A DNA stretch of 64,000 nucleotides, taken from positions 1 to 64,000 of the forward strand of contig QPMI01000092.1 of NCBI GenBank assembly GCA_004431415.1. The letters are read 5' to 3'. Origin of the DNA: Cyanophora paradoxa. Its lineage: Eukaryota > Glaucocystophyceae > Cyanophorales > Cyanophoraceae. Below the pieces are notes generated by a model. It saw nothing but the letters and a program-made list of their open reading frames with translations, did no database searches and was not told where the DNA came from. A program made the translations under genes and the position numbers. Below are positions 32,836 through 45,172 of the stretch, piece after piece. Position 1 is the stretch's first letter. Each line of letters begins with the position of its first letter.

Positions 32836-34140
32836 AAAAGTCGACTGCAATTAGCGCAAGTTAAAGGTCCGAAAAGTCGAGTATCACTGTGCATGCATTC
32901 CAAGCACGCCAAGGACTGACATGGCCGCCGGACCATTTGAAGATGCGTCACTGGGGTACCGCCGGAACGGGTGGGCTGACCTGTATATGCAGCTAGCAGG
33001 CGATCAAACTGGCTCGCCGGCGCCGGCCTCGGGCTCGAATCCCGCCGCGGTCGCCGCGGGGGGCGGCGGGCCGGAGCGGCGCCGGCTCGAGCTCCGGCCT
33101 GGCTCGCCCTGCCCCCGGATCGACGGGCCGGACACCGTGGCCGGGGCCGGAGTCGGGGCGGAACGGCGGCCGGAGTGGGGGTCGGCTCGGGCCGGCGCTG
33201 GATCCAATCCGCCGGCCATTCCTGGGCCCGAGCCGGCGGACCGGGCGGCGGCGGCGGCGGCGGCGCGGGGCCGGGGCCCGGCGGACACTGTGGCCGGGGC
33301 CGGGGACGGCGGCGGCGGCGGGGGCGGCGGGGCGGCGGCCGGCGGGGGCTCGAGCGCTAGCTCGCCGTGGGGACCGAACCGGGACGGGCCAGCGGAGGAG
33401 CCGGAGGCGCCGGTACCCCCACGGGGCGCCCGGGACGTACCCCGGCTGCGTGTACTTTGTGAGGGAGCGGCGGCGGCCGCCGGCGCCGGGCCCGCCGGAG
33501 GGCCGGGGCCTGAAAAGAGGGCCGCCGGATAGAGGGACCCTCGCCCCGGGCGCGGCGCTGGCGCCCGCGAGGGAAGGCCGCCGGCCGGGCCGCGGCGCGA
33601 CGGGTACGCCCTCCTGCACCGTCTCGAGGGCCGGCGGCGGCGCTGGTGCCAGAGGCGTGAAGCGGCCGGGGCCGCCGGGTACAGGCGAGACCCGAGGCAG
33701 GGGGGAGGGAGCCGGGGCCGCCGGGGTACGGCGGGCCTCGACCGAGGTGCGGGCGGAAGAGATGGAGGGCCGCCGTGGCCGCAGAATCGAGAGCGAGGGC
33801 CGCCGCGCCCCCTCCGGCCCGTACTGCCGTACCCCTCAGACGAGGCGGGTGGGGAGGGGAGGGCGGGGGTACGCGGCGCGCACGTCGAGGGCCCAGAGGC
33901 GGGCGGCGTCGATGGGGGTACGGGGATGACCTGAAGGACGGCGGCGCGGGGCCGCGAGCGAGGGCCGGGGCGCCGCCGGCGGGGCAGGCGGGGCGGTCGG
34001 GGGCGCCGGGGCCGCGGGGCGGGCGGGCCGGGGCCGGGCCGGGGCCGGGGCGGGGCCTTCATGCGCCAGAAGCGGGGGAACTCGGGTCGCTCCCCGGTCA
34101 TCAGATACCTGAGCGGGGGCGTAGGCAGGCAGGCAGGGCC

Positions 34141-34175
<35 letters not shown>

Positions 34176-35452
34176 CGCTCAGGTCAGCCCGGCAAAACGC
34201 GCTCAAATCCACGGAACCCAGAGGGAGGGAGGGGAAGGGAGGGAAGGGGGAGGGGAGGGCAGGAGGAAATCACAGAAGGGGGGGGGGGGGGGGGGGGGGG
34301 GGGAAGAAGCGCACTTGACGGCGAGCTTGATGAAGTCGAGCGGGACGTACCTGCCGCGGGGCCCGCCTAAGCCCGGCCCGCGGGACAGGGCCCGCCTCGG
34401 CCAGGCGGGGCGGGGCGGGGCGGGGCGGGGGGCGGCTACGGGGGCCGCGCGCGTGTGCACACGCACCAGACCACACACCAGATCCACACCGCGATCGCTG
34501 CGGGGCGGGCGGGCGGAGACGCGAATCAGTTCCCATGAGGAACGAGGCGGGGCAAGATACATAGAAAGCGAGGCAGGGCCGAGTGTCTAGGTCCCTCTCC
34601 CGAGGGCCGGGCCAGGCCGGGCGTGGCGTAAGTCCCCGTTCTCAGGTGGGCGCGGGCGCGCGGGGTAGGCCGAGGCGCTAGGCTGAGCCGCTAGGCCACA
34701 TGAGTTCGCGTACCCCAGGAGTAGCCGCAGCCGCAGAAGCCGTCGAAGCAGTTGAGGCCGTACACACCGATGAACGAGGCCGCCGTCTGAGAGGGAGCAG
34801 GGCGGGGCGGGGTCGCGTCAGCCATCGGCGCGAAGACGGAGAGGGAGGACGGCCCCCGGCCCGAGGGCAGGGAGGCCGCCGTCAAGAGGAGGTGGCGGGG
34901 CGGATGGCGTCAGCTCTCGGCGCGGCGGGGGAGGGCGGAGACGCGAAGCTAAGCCAGCCAGCCAAGCGCTCAGCCCGGCCAGACTCTAGCGCATGGGGGC
35001 AGAGCGGGGCGGGTCGGGGCGGGGCGGGGCGGGGCGGGGCCGCGGCGGGCGAGCTAGCTAGCCCATACACTGTCAGCCAGCGCTGTCAGCCAGCCATAAA
35101 CTGGGGCGGGGCGGGGCCGGGGCGGGTCCTGGCGGGAGGAGAATAGAGGTAGGAGGGGGTGGGGGAGGGGGAGGCGAGCTAGCGGAGGAGCTCGAGGCAG
35201 GGCGGGCCGGGGCGGGTCGGGCGGGGCGGTAGGGCGCGGGGCGGGGCGGGGCGGGCCTGGGCGAAGACGAAGGCGAGGATGAGGAGGGTCCCCGGGCGCT
35301 CCGTCCACGAGAAGGAGGCCGACCGCGTCACGAAGATCAGCGCCTGCGGGGGAAGGGGTGGGTGGGTGGGTGGGGTGGGGGGGGGGGGGGGGGGGGGCGA
35401 CGACGTCAGTTCGAGCCAGCGAGCGAGGAAGCAATCCCTCTCGCGCCCGCGC
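32836..35452. repeat. Segmental duplication, copy B
   Basis: Direct repeat of 22466-24552, starting at GAAAAAGTCGACTGCAATTAGCGC. A further short match (TTTGCCATGAATCCAATT...CAACGCCGTA, about 32.77 kb versus 21.56 kb) extends the homology to the left. In the other copy that match is separated from the rest by about 850 bp of extra DNA. This copy includes the 3' exons of the complete H+-ATPase gene. Confidence 0.8.
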
Positions 35453-38400
35453 ACCTGATTCGTGATGGAGATCTGAAGGTAGATGAGGCTGCGGGCATCG
35501 GTCAGCATCCGCATCGGCGCCCGGCGGCTTCTTCTGGTGGGGCGGGGGCGGGGGCGGGGGCGAGCCCGACGGTCTCCTCGTCGGTGAGGGGCTTGAGGCC
35601 GATGTGCGACTGCCACCACCCAGACGTCCGCACCTGCCCGAGCGCGACGCTGGTGAGTCCAGCAGCTGGGGAAGGGTCTCTCCAATCTCTTGGCGGGTCG
35701 GAGGCTGGAAGCTTAAAGGCCCCGGAAGGAAAAGGGGGCCTTCTGGGGCGGGGCCGGGCGGTGCGCTCGCCGTGGCGAAGAAGACGATGGTGGAGGCGGC
35801 GAGGTAGCTGCCCATCGCCAGCCCCACGACGAACAGGTACGCCTGCGGCGCGCGCGGGTGAGGGCGGGAGGGCGCGAGGCGGAGGAGGCGGGCGGGGTGG
35901 GCGGACCAGGTGCCAGTTGACGGGGGCCGGGCTGGGCCTGGGCGGTGCGGTGAGGTCGGGCGGAGTGAGCGCGGTGAGCGACGCGGCCGCAGCCGCGGCC
36001 GCTCGGCGATGAGAGGAAGCGCTCACTTGACGCGGTCCTTGCTGATCGTCATGATCGTCCCGTCGCTGGGGGGGCGAGCAGGCGCGTACACGTGAGCGAG
36101 GGCGGGGCGCGAGCGGCCGGCCCGAGGGGCCCGAACGGGTACGCGCACTTCAGGAACGCCAGGATGACGACCGTGATGGGCCTGCGCGTGCGGCGGGCCG
36201 GCCCGCCTGTCGGGACAGAAGAGGGGGAGAGGAAGAGAGGGATAGAGGCGAGGGGAGGGGGGTACGGGAACGGGAAGTTCCACGCGAAGATGATGATCGA
36301 GAAGGAGAGAACCATCTGGCGGGCCGGGTGGGGGGGGGGAGCGAGGTTAAGGGGGTACAGGCGAACGCACGCGGATGGTCACTGCGATGGAGTAGGAGCT
36401 GCGAAGAGGGGGTCAGGGGGGTATGGAGGGCGGGGCGGGGTGGGGGGCTCGCCTGTAGTTCTCCATTCTGCGGGTCGGAAGGAGGATCAGAAGCAGAGGG
36501 GGAAGGAAGAAAAAGGCAGGCGGGGGCCCGGGAACGAGGGAGGGCCGACCGGTGGAAGATGCGGCGGGCGCCGTAGGATAGAGGCGGGGGAGCTAGGCGA
36601 GGGAACTAGGAGCTAGGCGGGGCGGGGTCGGTGGTCACCGGTGGACGATGCGGCGGGCGCCATAGGCGATAGAGGCGGGCGGTGTCCCTTCTAGCCGTCC
36701 CGGAGAGCGCGCAGCGCGCGCTGACACGGACCGGTGGAAGATGCGGCGGGCGCCGATGATGGCGGAGATGATGACCGAGAGCCCCGGCGACGTCAGAACG
36801 ATGTCCGCCGCTGCGCACGCAGGGCGGGCCGCGGGCTTTAGCGCGGCGGCCCTCGCGGGCGTCATCTAAGCGCTCGGGCCGCTCGCCCGCTTAGGGCCTT
36901 CGCGCGGCGGCCCTCAGGGGCGTCATCTAAGCGGGCGACGGCGCAGGCGTAGGCGCCGCCCCGGGGCCCGAGCCGCTCGGGCCGCTCGCCCGCTCGCAGG
37001 GCGGCGGCCCGTCACGCCCGTCTAAGCGAGCGGCGGGCGGGTCGACGAGCGGGCCCAGGGCGACGGGCGGGGCTCGGCCCGCGCCGGCGGAGGCCGCGGC
37101 GGCCCTCGCGGCCCGCCCGCTCGGGCAGCTTAGGCGTCGCCCCTCGCGGTCAACGGCGCAGGCGGCTTACGCGGCGCCGGCGCGGGGCGCGAGCCGCTCG
37201 GGCCGTCCGGTCTACTTGGGCGGGCCGCTCGCCGGCGCACCCGAGCGGGCCGCGTCGGTGGCGCCGGAGACGGCGATGCCGATGTCCGCCTTGCGCAGCG
37301 CGGGGGCGTCGTTCACGCCGTCCCCCGTCATCCCCACCCTGCCGGGCGATCAGTGCTTGGCGGGGGATGGCGGGCGCGCGGGGGCGGGCCCACCGGTGGG
37401 CGAGGGCCTGCAGGAGGGACACGATCCGGTGCTTGTGCTCTGCGGCGGGTCAGGCGCGGGCGGCGGGCGGGCGGGCGGGCGGGCGGGCGGGCGGAGCCGG
37501 CGCGGCGCCGAGCAGGGAAGAGAAAGACCTGGGAAGACCTGCGAGCGAGCGGGGCGGGGGCGGGGGCGGGGGCGGGGGCGGGGGGGGGCGGGGGGGAAGG
37601 GGGGGGGAAGGGGGGGGGGGGGGTCGACGACAGCGTCAGCCAGCCGGTCAGGGGAGGGGCCGGCGCCAGTCACCTGGGCGAAGCCGTCCGCCTCCTCAAC
37701 CAGGGCCTCCTCCTGCGCGCGTGCACCGCCGCCGCGCCGGGCGGCGCCCTCGCTCAACTGGCGGGCGGGGGCCTAGCTCGGGGGGTACTGCGGTGGTGCC
37801 CGGACCTGGCGGGAGGCCACAGGGCGGGCGCCCGGGCCCTGGCCCTGGCCCTGGCCCTGGGCCGGCCCCTCCTTCTCGGCGGAGAGGACGGAGGCCAGGT
37901 AGATCTCGTGGCCCATCCCCAGCCGCCGCGCCGTCTCCTGCTTGGAGACAGATTAGAGATGAGAGCCTTAGCGGGCGGGGGCGGGGGCGGGGGAGCCTTA
38001 GTTTGGCCGTGGAGGGCGGGGCGGGGCGGGACGCCTTAAAGCCTCAGAGGTATCTTAGGGAGGAGCCCCAGGAGCCTTAGGAATCTTAGGGGCGGGGCGG
38101 GGCGGGGCGGGGCGGGCCTTGGCGATGGCGAGCTGGTCGCCCGTCAGCATCTTCACCCGCACGCCCTGCGCCGCCCGGATCAGGGGGAGGCGCCCCGAGA
38201 TCTCGCAGAGAGGGGCGGGCGGGGCGGGGCGGGGCGTGCGAGCTGAGGTGGGGAAAGGATGGAGGGAAAGACGGGGCGGGGCGGGGCGGAGGGAGACTCC
38301 TATGACCTTAAAAGAGACTTATGACCTAGGAGCGTGGCGGGGCGGGCCGGGGCGGGGCGGGCCCTTGGAAGTTTAAAAGCCTCCGAAGGGAAAGCGTGCT

Positions 38401-41400
38401 TAGAAGGCTTTTGGGGCGGGGCGGGGCGGGGCGGGGCGGGGCGGGGCGGGGCGGGGCGGGGCGCGCAAGCTCGATGGCGCGCTCGATGGTGGAGCGCGAG
38501 TCGTCGCGGGGCGGGTCCAGCAGCGGGATCAGGCCCTCCATCGCCCACCCGCCCGCCCCTGCCCCGCGCGGCCGCCGAGGGTTAGCTACAGCGTCTATCA
38601 GGCGCCCCTGGCCTGCCCGCCGAGGGACACTAGAGCGCCCGGCGTCTATCGGGGGCCCGCCCCGCCTCGTGTTAGGCCCCGGGGTCGGCCGCGAGCCCGC
38701 GCGAGCCCGCCCCGCCTCGTGTTAGGCCGTCGTCTATCTGCCCTGCCCGCCCCGTCGCGCGCGGCGAAGAGGTCAAAGGGCCCGGGGCCGGGTCCCGGGG
38801 GCACGCGCACGTACCCTCCGCGGACTCGGAGCGAGCGACTCCGATCGCCCGGAGGCCCTGCGAGAGGGGGGGCGGGTTGGATTCGAGGCGCGCGGGGGGG
38901 TCGGAAGGAGGGCGCCGGCCGGCGGCACCTGGCTCGCGAACGTGCCGACCGTCGCCTCGATCTGGGGGCGGGGCGAATGAGGAGGAGGCGCCGGGGCGCC
39001 GGACCCGGGCCCTCTAGGCCTTCACCTCTTGCTTCACCGCGTCCTTGTTGTCCGACATCTCCAGGATCTGCGGGGGGGTACCGGAACGAACGCATCGAGC
39101 CCGGCCGGGCGAGGGGAGGGCGGTGGGGAGGTCCCGCAGGGCGGCGCGCCCGGCCGGCAGGGGACGTCCTTCGGGCCCTAGCGCTAGGCCCAACGGGGCG
39201 GGGCGGGCGGGGCGGGGCGGGGGGAGGCGAGGGGTACGGGGAAGGTAGAGAGGCGCGCGGGGCGTGGAGCCGGCGGGCGGCTCTGGCGAGCGGCCCGGCC
39301 TATCCGCGGGGCGGCGGGGCGCCCAGCGCGAGGGGGGGAGGAGGTCAGCGGACACGAGCGGGAAGGCGGGCGGGCTCATCGTCGGGGCGGGGCGGGGCGG
39401 GGCGAGGGGGGCGGGGTACCGGAACGATCGCTTCGCGCGGGTACCCCGCCCGACCGGGCCGCGGGAGGGCGCCGGGGAGGTCGCTCAGGGGGCCTTAAGA
39501 GCTTAGCCCGACGGGGCGGGGGGTACGGGGGGCGGGGCGGGGGCGGGGGCGCGCCCGGAAGCTTAAAACCCTCAGAAGGGAAAGCATTTTTTGGGGGGTG
39601 GCGGGGCGAGGCGGGACCTATCAGCGCGGCGGGCCGCCCGCGCACCACCTGAGGCGCCCCCTTCGCCGTTCGGAAGGTCCCGCCCTCGGGACTCCGCTGC
39701 AGCCACCGCCGCCCGTCAGCGCGGGTGGGCGATGGAGGGAGGGAGAGGGGGGAGAAGCGGGGGGGGGGTACGGGCGCGCCAGGGTTGCCACGGTCTTCTT
39801 TCCGACGGGGTCGAAGGGGACGAACCTGCCGCGGGGCCCGAGCCGTGGGCGGGGCCGTGGGCGGGGCAGGGGAAAACGCGTACCCCAGGAGCTGGTGCGC
39901 GGCGCGGCGCTGCTGGTCCACTTGGGCGCTGCGGGGCCGCGGGCGGGCCGCAAGGTCAGCCGAGCCCAGTAGCTAAGAAAGGCGGAGGGAGAGCTAAGAA
40001 AGATAACCGAAGGCCAAGTCCAGTGGACGGGGTCGAGCGAGCGAGCAGTGGCGGTGCCAGGCGCGGAGGGCCAGGCTAAGTAAGAAAGGCGGCGAGAGCT
40101 AACAGAAGAAGGCTGAGCAGCCGGGGCCGATCGAGCTAAGGAAGGGCGGGGCCGAAAGGCGGGGGCCGTAAAGACAGCGGAATCCGAAAGGCCGAAAGGC
40201 GGTCCGATCTAAGGAAAGGCGGGGCGGGGGCGGGGCGCGCCAGGCGGAGAGGGTCCGGTCGATGGGCTCCTGCGGGTTGGGCCCGCACGCGAGCGCCGCG
40301 TCCAGCAGCAGTCCCCCCTGCGCACGGCCTCTATGAGACTCTTAGAGACTTTGAGACTCTCTCTGACAGACTCTCCATCATGATCTAGAGGCTCTTATGA
40401 TTTTAGATGCAGCGCCCCCTGCGCGGGGCCTCGCGGGGCCGGGGGGGCCGGGGGAGCGGGGCGGGGCCGGGGGGGCCGGGTGGGCGGGGGTGGGGCAGGG
40501 CCTCGTCATATCAGGAGAGAGGAGGGGGGGGGGCGGGGAGGGGGGGGGGGGGGGGGGCGGGGCGGGCTGGCCCCATCAGGAGGGACGGGGCACTTGAAAT
40601 GTATGATCTAGACTCTTAGAGACTTTAAGACTCTCTCTTAGAGAATCTATGATCAAATCCATTATGATCTAGAGGCTGGAGGGGGGCGTCCGGGAGCGCT
40701 CCCCCCCGTGCGCGGCGCAAAGCGGGGCGGGAGGAGGGGCGGGGCGGGGCGGGCGGGCGGGAGGAGGGGCGGGGCGGGCGGGGCGGGGCGGGGAGGAGGG
40801 CGGGGGGCGGGAGGAGGGGGAGGCCTCGCACCGCCGTGAAGCCCGGGAGGGCGTGCGCGTCGCCGACCGAGAGCTGTGCGAGCGGGCGAGCGAGCGGGCG
40901 AGCGGGCGGGCGGGGTCAATCAGGCCGCCGGCCGGACACGGGGGCCGCTCGGGGCGGCGCGCGCGCCTCGTTCTTGGTAAGCGTTCCCGTCTTGTCTGCG
41001 GATTCCGGTTCGGGCCGGGCCAGATCAAATTGGGATCGAATTAGGAGTGGAGCAGGAGCAGGTCAGATCAGTTCATTAGCGGCCGGCCTCGCCTAGGATC
41101 TAATTTGGACCGGGCGGATCTTATTGTTAGCTGCCTAGGATCAAATTTGGACCGGGCGGATCCTATCACAGCTAAGCGGCCTCGGATCAAATTCTGTTCG
41201 AATTGTAATCCGGGCGGCCTCGGATTCGAACCGGAGCAGAGGACGTCCATGCCGGCCATCTCCTCGACGGCCGTGAGGCGGGAGACGATCGCCCGCTCCC
41301 GAGCCAGCTCCACCGCCCCGATCGCCATCGTCACGCTGCGGGGGAACGGTCGTCAGGCCGGGCGGGCGAACGGGCGAACGGAGGAGGGAGGAGGAACGGT

Positions 41401-44400
41401 CGAAGTTAGGAGGAGGAGGAGGAGGAGGAGGAGGAAGGGAGCGGTCGTCGGGAACGGGCGCCCGAGCCAATCTAAAAGCAGAGCGAAGCCAAGCAGCGGA
41501 GGAACGGTCGTCAGGCCGGGCGAACGGGCGGGCGAACGGGCGGGCGAACGGGCGGGCGAACGGGCGGGCGAACGGGCGGGCGAACGGGCGGGCGAACGGG
41601 CGGGCGAACGGGCGGGCGAACGGGCGGGCGAACGGGCGGGCGAACGGGCGGGCGAACGGGCGGGCGAACGGGCGGGCGAACGGGCGGGCGGCCCAGCCAA
41701 GCTGAGCTAAGCAGAGAACGAGACCGCCGAGCTAAGCAGAGGAGCAGAGGAAGAAAGAGAGTGGGAGCTAAGCCGAGGGCGTGCGGCCCTCGCGGAGGAG
41801 GCTAAGCAGGGTCGCTAGCGGCGGGGGAAGCTCAGCGCAGTGGAAGCGGCGACCGGGCGGCCGGGCGGGCGGCTAGGCAGCGTCGCCGGCGTCCGCGAAA
41901 GAGAGGTGCGGCGCGGCGCGGCGGGCGGCGCGCCTCAGGACGGTCGGCATCGCGATGGGGATCCCGCCCACGAGCAGGATGTACAGCTGCGCGCGTGCCC
42001 GGCCGGCTCAGCTCGCGGGCGCGAGGAAGGCCGGGGCGGGGCCGGGTCGGATCTCTCGGATCCAGATTATTCTATATTTTAGACTCTTTCTTAGAGAATC
42101 TCTTAGAGAATCATCCATTAAGCAGGCACCATTAATCTATGATCGGGCGGGCGGGCGGGCAAGGAGCAAGCGAGCGGGCGGGGGCCTGGTTCATGTTCTA
42201 GATTCTATGATCGCGGGGAGAATCTATGATCGCGGGGGCGGGGCGGGGAGCGCCTGGTTGAGGTTCTTGTCCCAGGGGCGCGAGTCGCGGTACGCGGTGT
42301 ACAGGACGATCGCCTCCGCGACGAGGAAGACCGCGATGAAGCCGATGCAGAACCTAAGCAGAGCGGAGGGGAAGAAGCTGAGCAGAGGAGGGCGGGGCGG
42401 GGCGGGGCGGGCGGGCGGGGCGGGGCGGGCGCGGGCGAAGAGATATTGCCTAAGGTGGCCCGCTTAGGTGCGAGCCTGCTTAACCTGAGCAGAGCAGAGG
42501 GGAAGGAGCTGAGCTGGGGCGGGCGGGCGGGGCGGGCGGGGCGGGGCGGGGCGGGGCGGGGCGGGGCGGGCGCGGGCGAAGAGATAGCCTAAGGTGACTT
42601 GATAGCCTTAAGGTGGATAGCCTGAGCAGAGCAGAGCAGAGGGGAAGAAGCTGAGCTGGGGGCGGGGCGGGGCGGGCGGGCGGGCGGGCGGGCGGGCGCG
42701 GGCGAAGAGATATTGCCTAAGGTGGCCTGCTTAGGTGCGACAGTAGAAGCAGAGGAGAAGAAGCTGAGCAGAGGAGGGCGAAGAGATAGCCTAAGGTGGC
42801 TTGCTGAAGGTGGCTTGCTTGCTTAGGTGTGGCGGTAGAGTTGAGGCTAGGCTGTGCCCGGCACGCGCGCCTTGCTTGCACCGGGTGTCCTTTATCTACC
42901 TAGGCTATCTCTAGGCTATCTCTCCGCGCGAAGCCTTAAGCCGAGGGCGGGCGGACCAGCCGATCTGGCTATCTCTAGGCTAATTTCTCCGCGCGAAGCT
43001 TAAGCCTCCGGGTGTCCTTTATCTATCTATCTAGGCTATCTCTAGGCGATCTCTAAGCTGAACTTAAGCCGAGGGCGGGGCGGGCGCGGCGGGCGGACCA
43101 GCCGATCTGGTTGACGACGTGCTGGATGTGGCCCTCGTTCCCGCCCTCCTGCACCAGCGTCGCCGCCCGCCCCAGGAACGTATCCGGGCCCTGCAGTGCA
43201 GTGCGGGGGTACCGGTGAGCGGCGCCGAGGGCGGGGCGAGGGCGGGGGCGAGGGCGAGGGCGGGCGAGCCGTTGCGTAGACAGCCGCTTCGGCCTCCCCT
43301 GCGCAAGGATAAGCAAAGGGAGGTGGGGGGGGCAGAGGGTAGGGGGGGTACCCTGCTTGACGACGGCCCCGGAGAGGAGGCGCCGGCCGACGTGCAGGTC
43401 CACGGGGAGCTGCGGCGCGCCCCCTGAAACAAGGGGCGGGCGGGGCGGGATGGAAGATAGATAGACAGACAGATAGATAGATAGATAGATAGATATAAGG
43501 ATGGAAGATAGATAGATAGGGAGGGGCGGGCCGGACGGGACGGGACGGGAGCTGCGGCGCGCCCCCCTGAAACAAGGGGCGGGCGGGGCGGGATGGAAGA
43601 TAGATAGATAGGGAGGGGCGGGACGGGACCGGACGGGAGTCCGAAACAGACAAGGGGCGGGGCGGGGCGGGGCGGTGCGGTGCGGTGCGGGATGGGGTGC
43701 GGGAAGGGCGCCCGCTGAAACAAGGGGCGGGAAGATTAAGGGCGGGCGCACGCTCTCGCCGGTGAGGGCGCTCTGGTCGCATTTCAGCTCCGTCCCGGCG
43801 ATGATGCGCGCGTCCGCCGGGATAATATCCCCTGCCGGTATCGATCGCGAGTGAGTGAGGGGGGTACCGGGCGGGAAGGAGGGGGGGGTGGAATTCGGGA
43901 TCGGCGCCTGCGTGCAGGTGCAGGACGTCGCCCGGCACCTGAAGGCGGCGGCCGGGCGTCAGCGGGGGGGTACGGGGCGGGTCGGGGCGGGGGGGTACGG
44001 GGCGGGATCCGAATCGGAAGCACCAGGAGGCGTGCGTCGACGTCCCTCCAGGATCCGTCCCGCTTTACGTTTGCGGAGGGCGACAGGTTGCTCTTGAGCG
44101 CCGCAATCGCCTGGCCCGCGTTGCGCTCCTCGAAGAAACTGATCTGCGGCGCAGGCGTCCTCGTCTTCCTTCCGACGCGTCGGGAAGGGTCCGGCCGTAG
44201 CTACCGACGCGTTCACCTGCGAGGGGGCGGGTTGGGCTCAGAAGCGGGAGGCGGGCGGGGTCCGGTTCAAATTTGATCCGCGGGCGCACGGTCAGAAGGC
44301 CGAGGATCAGCCCAAGGTCAAGCCTGCGCGCGGGGAGATCGAAGTTTGCGGAACACGTACATCTAAAATAAGCTAGGAATCTGGGAACTCGAATGCGGAG

Positions 44401-45120
44401 CGCACCATTGGCGCGTGACGGCTGCTAGAATGGCCTGCGAGAAACGCACGCGCCGAAGAGTCAGGCGCTCGGCGCCCCCGGAGCGCACGCGAAGGACTCA
44501 CTGCAATCTCCATGACCCACGAGAGGGGGTTGACTGCGCGACCCGTGATTGAAAGGAAACAGGCAAGCGATTGGAAAGGTCGCGCTGGCGGGAGCCGCCG
44601 CGCAGGTACACGCAACAGTAAAAGGAGAGGCTGCAATGAGGCGGAACCGAGATCAGAGGCAGCGCAACTGCAAGCGCGCTGGCGGCCGCGCCGAGCGCGC
44701 CGGCGGCGCGCTCACAACTTTAGGAACGGGTTCTCCGTGACCTCCTCGAGCTCGTTCGGTCCTGCACGCAGATCATGCTCAGCGCATACGCGCAAGCGCA
44801 CGCGGAGCGGCCGCGGACGCGCCGTGGGTTTCGAGCCGGTGCTGAGCCTCCTGCGTTGAGAGGCCGTCGTGGCTGGTGCCGATGCGAGAGAGGAACGCAT
44901 CGAGAGGTTCCTTTTCGATCTCATCAAGCGTCTCCTCCTGATCCCCGCCAGCTGCAACGGGCGCGCCCTGCTCTGAGGGCGGGGAGCCGACTCGCAACGG
45001 CGCGCGTTCGCTTTCGCGCTGAGGAGATAGGGCCGCAGGCGCCGGGAAGGGCGCAGGGCCCGCTTGGACCGCCGGCGGCATGGGTGGTGTACCCGGCAGT
45101 GAGGGTGGGGGGCGAGTCAA
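34020..45120 (-). CDS. P3A-type plasma-membrane H+-ATPase, multi-exon
   Basis: ATP-driven proton pump. Exons on the minus strand, N to [17 protein letters not shown] (about 44.9 kb), [15 protein letters not shown] (44.7), [10 protein letters not shown] (44.5), [20 protein letters not shown] (44.1), [23 protein letters not shown] (43.8), [10 protein letters not shown] (43.4), [14 protein letters not shown] (43.2), [14 protein letters not shown] (42.3), [14 protein letters not shown] (42.0), [13 protein letters not shown] (41.25), [11 protein letters not shown] (41.0; the Asp is phosphorylated), [14 protein letters not shown] (39.8), FRTAKGAP (39.66), [16 protein letters not shown] (38.5), [13 protein letters not shown] (38.15), [13 protein letters not shown] (37.9), [20 protein letters not shown] (37.3), [16 protein letters not shown] (36.8), [12 protein letters not shown] (36.0), [13 protein letters not shown] (35.3), [12 protein letters not shown] (34.35). 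The Asp-Lys-Thr intron is GT-AG. MTRPPP start and the Pro-rich 3' end are uncertain. Confidence 0.85.
41509..41690. repeat. 12-bp minisatellite, 14 copies, in an ATPase intron
   Basis: CGAACGGGCGGG repeats 14 times without change inside an intron just upstream of the MAGMDVLCS exon. Confidence 0.9.
43450..43620. repeat. (GATA)n tracts and duplicated intron segment
   Basis: AGATAGATAGATA runs occur twice, each next to GGAGCTGCGGCGCGCCCCC-like or GGGACGGGA sequence. Part of the [10 protein letters not shown] exon edge (GAGCTGCGGCGCGCCCC) is copied at 43548, inside the neighbouring intron. Confidence 0.6.
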
Positions 45121-45172
45121 TGGGGGGCGAGCCGGGAGGGGATACTGTTCGCCCGTGGAGGAGAATCTAGCA

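Noticed and set aside
34020-45120. Lipid flippase (P4) identity for the P-type ATPase
   Set aside because: [32 protein letters not shown] and the C-terminal exon order match P3A proton pumps rather than P4 ATPases.
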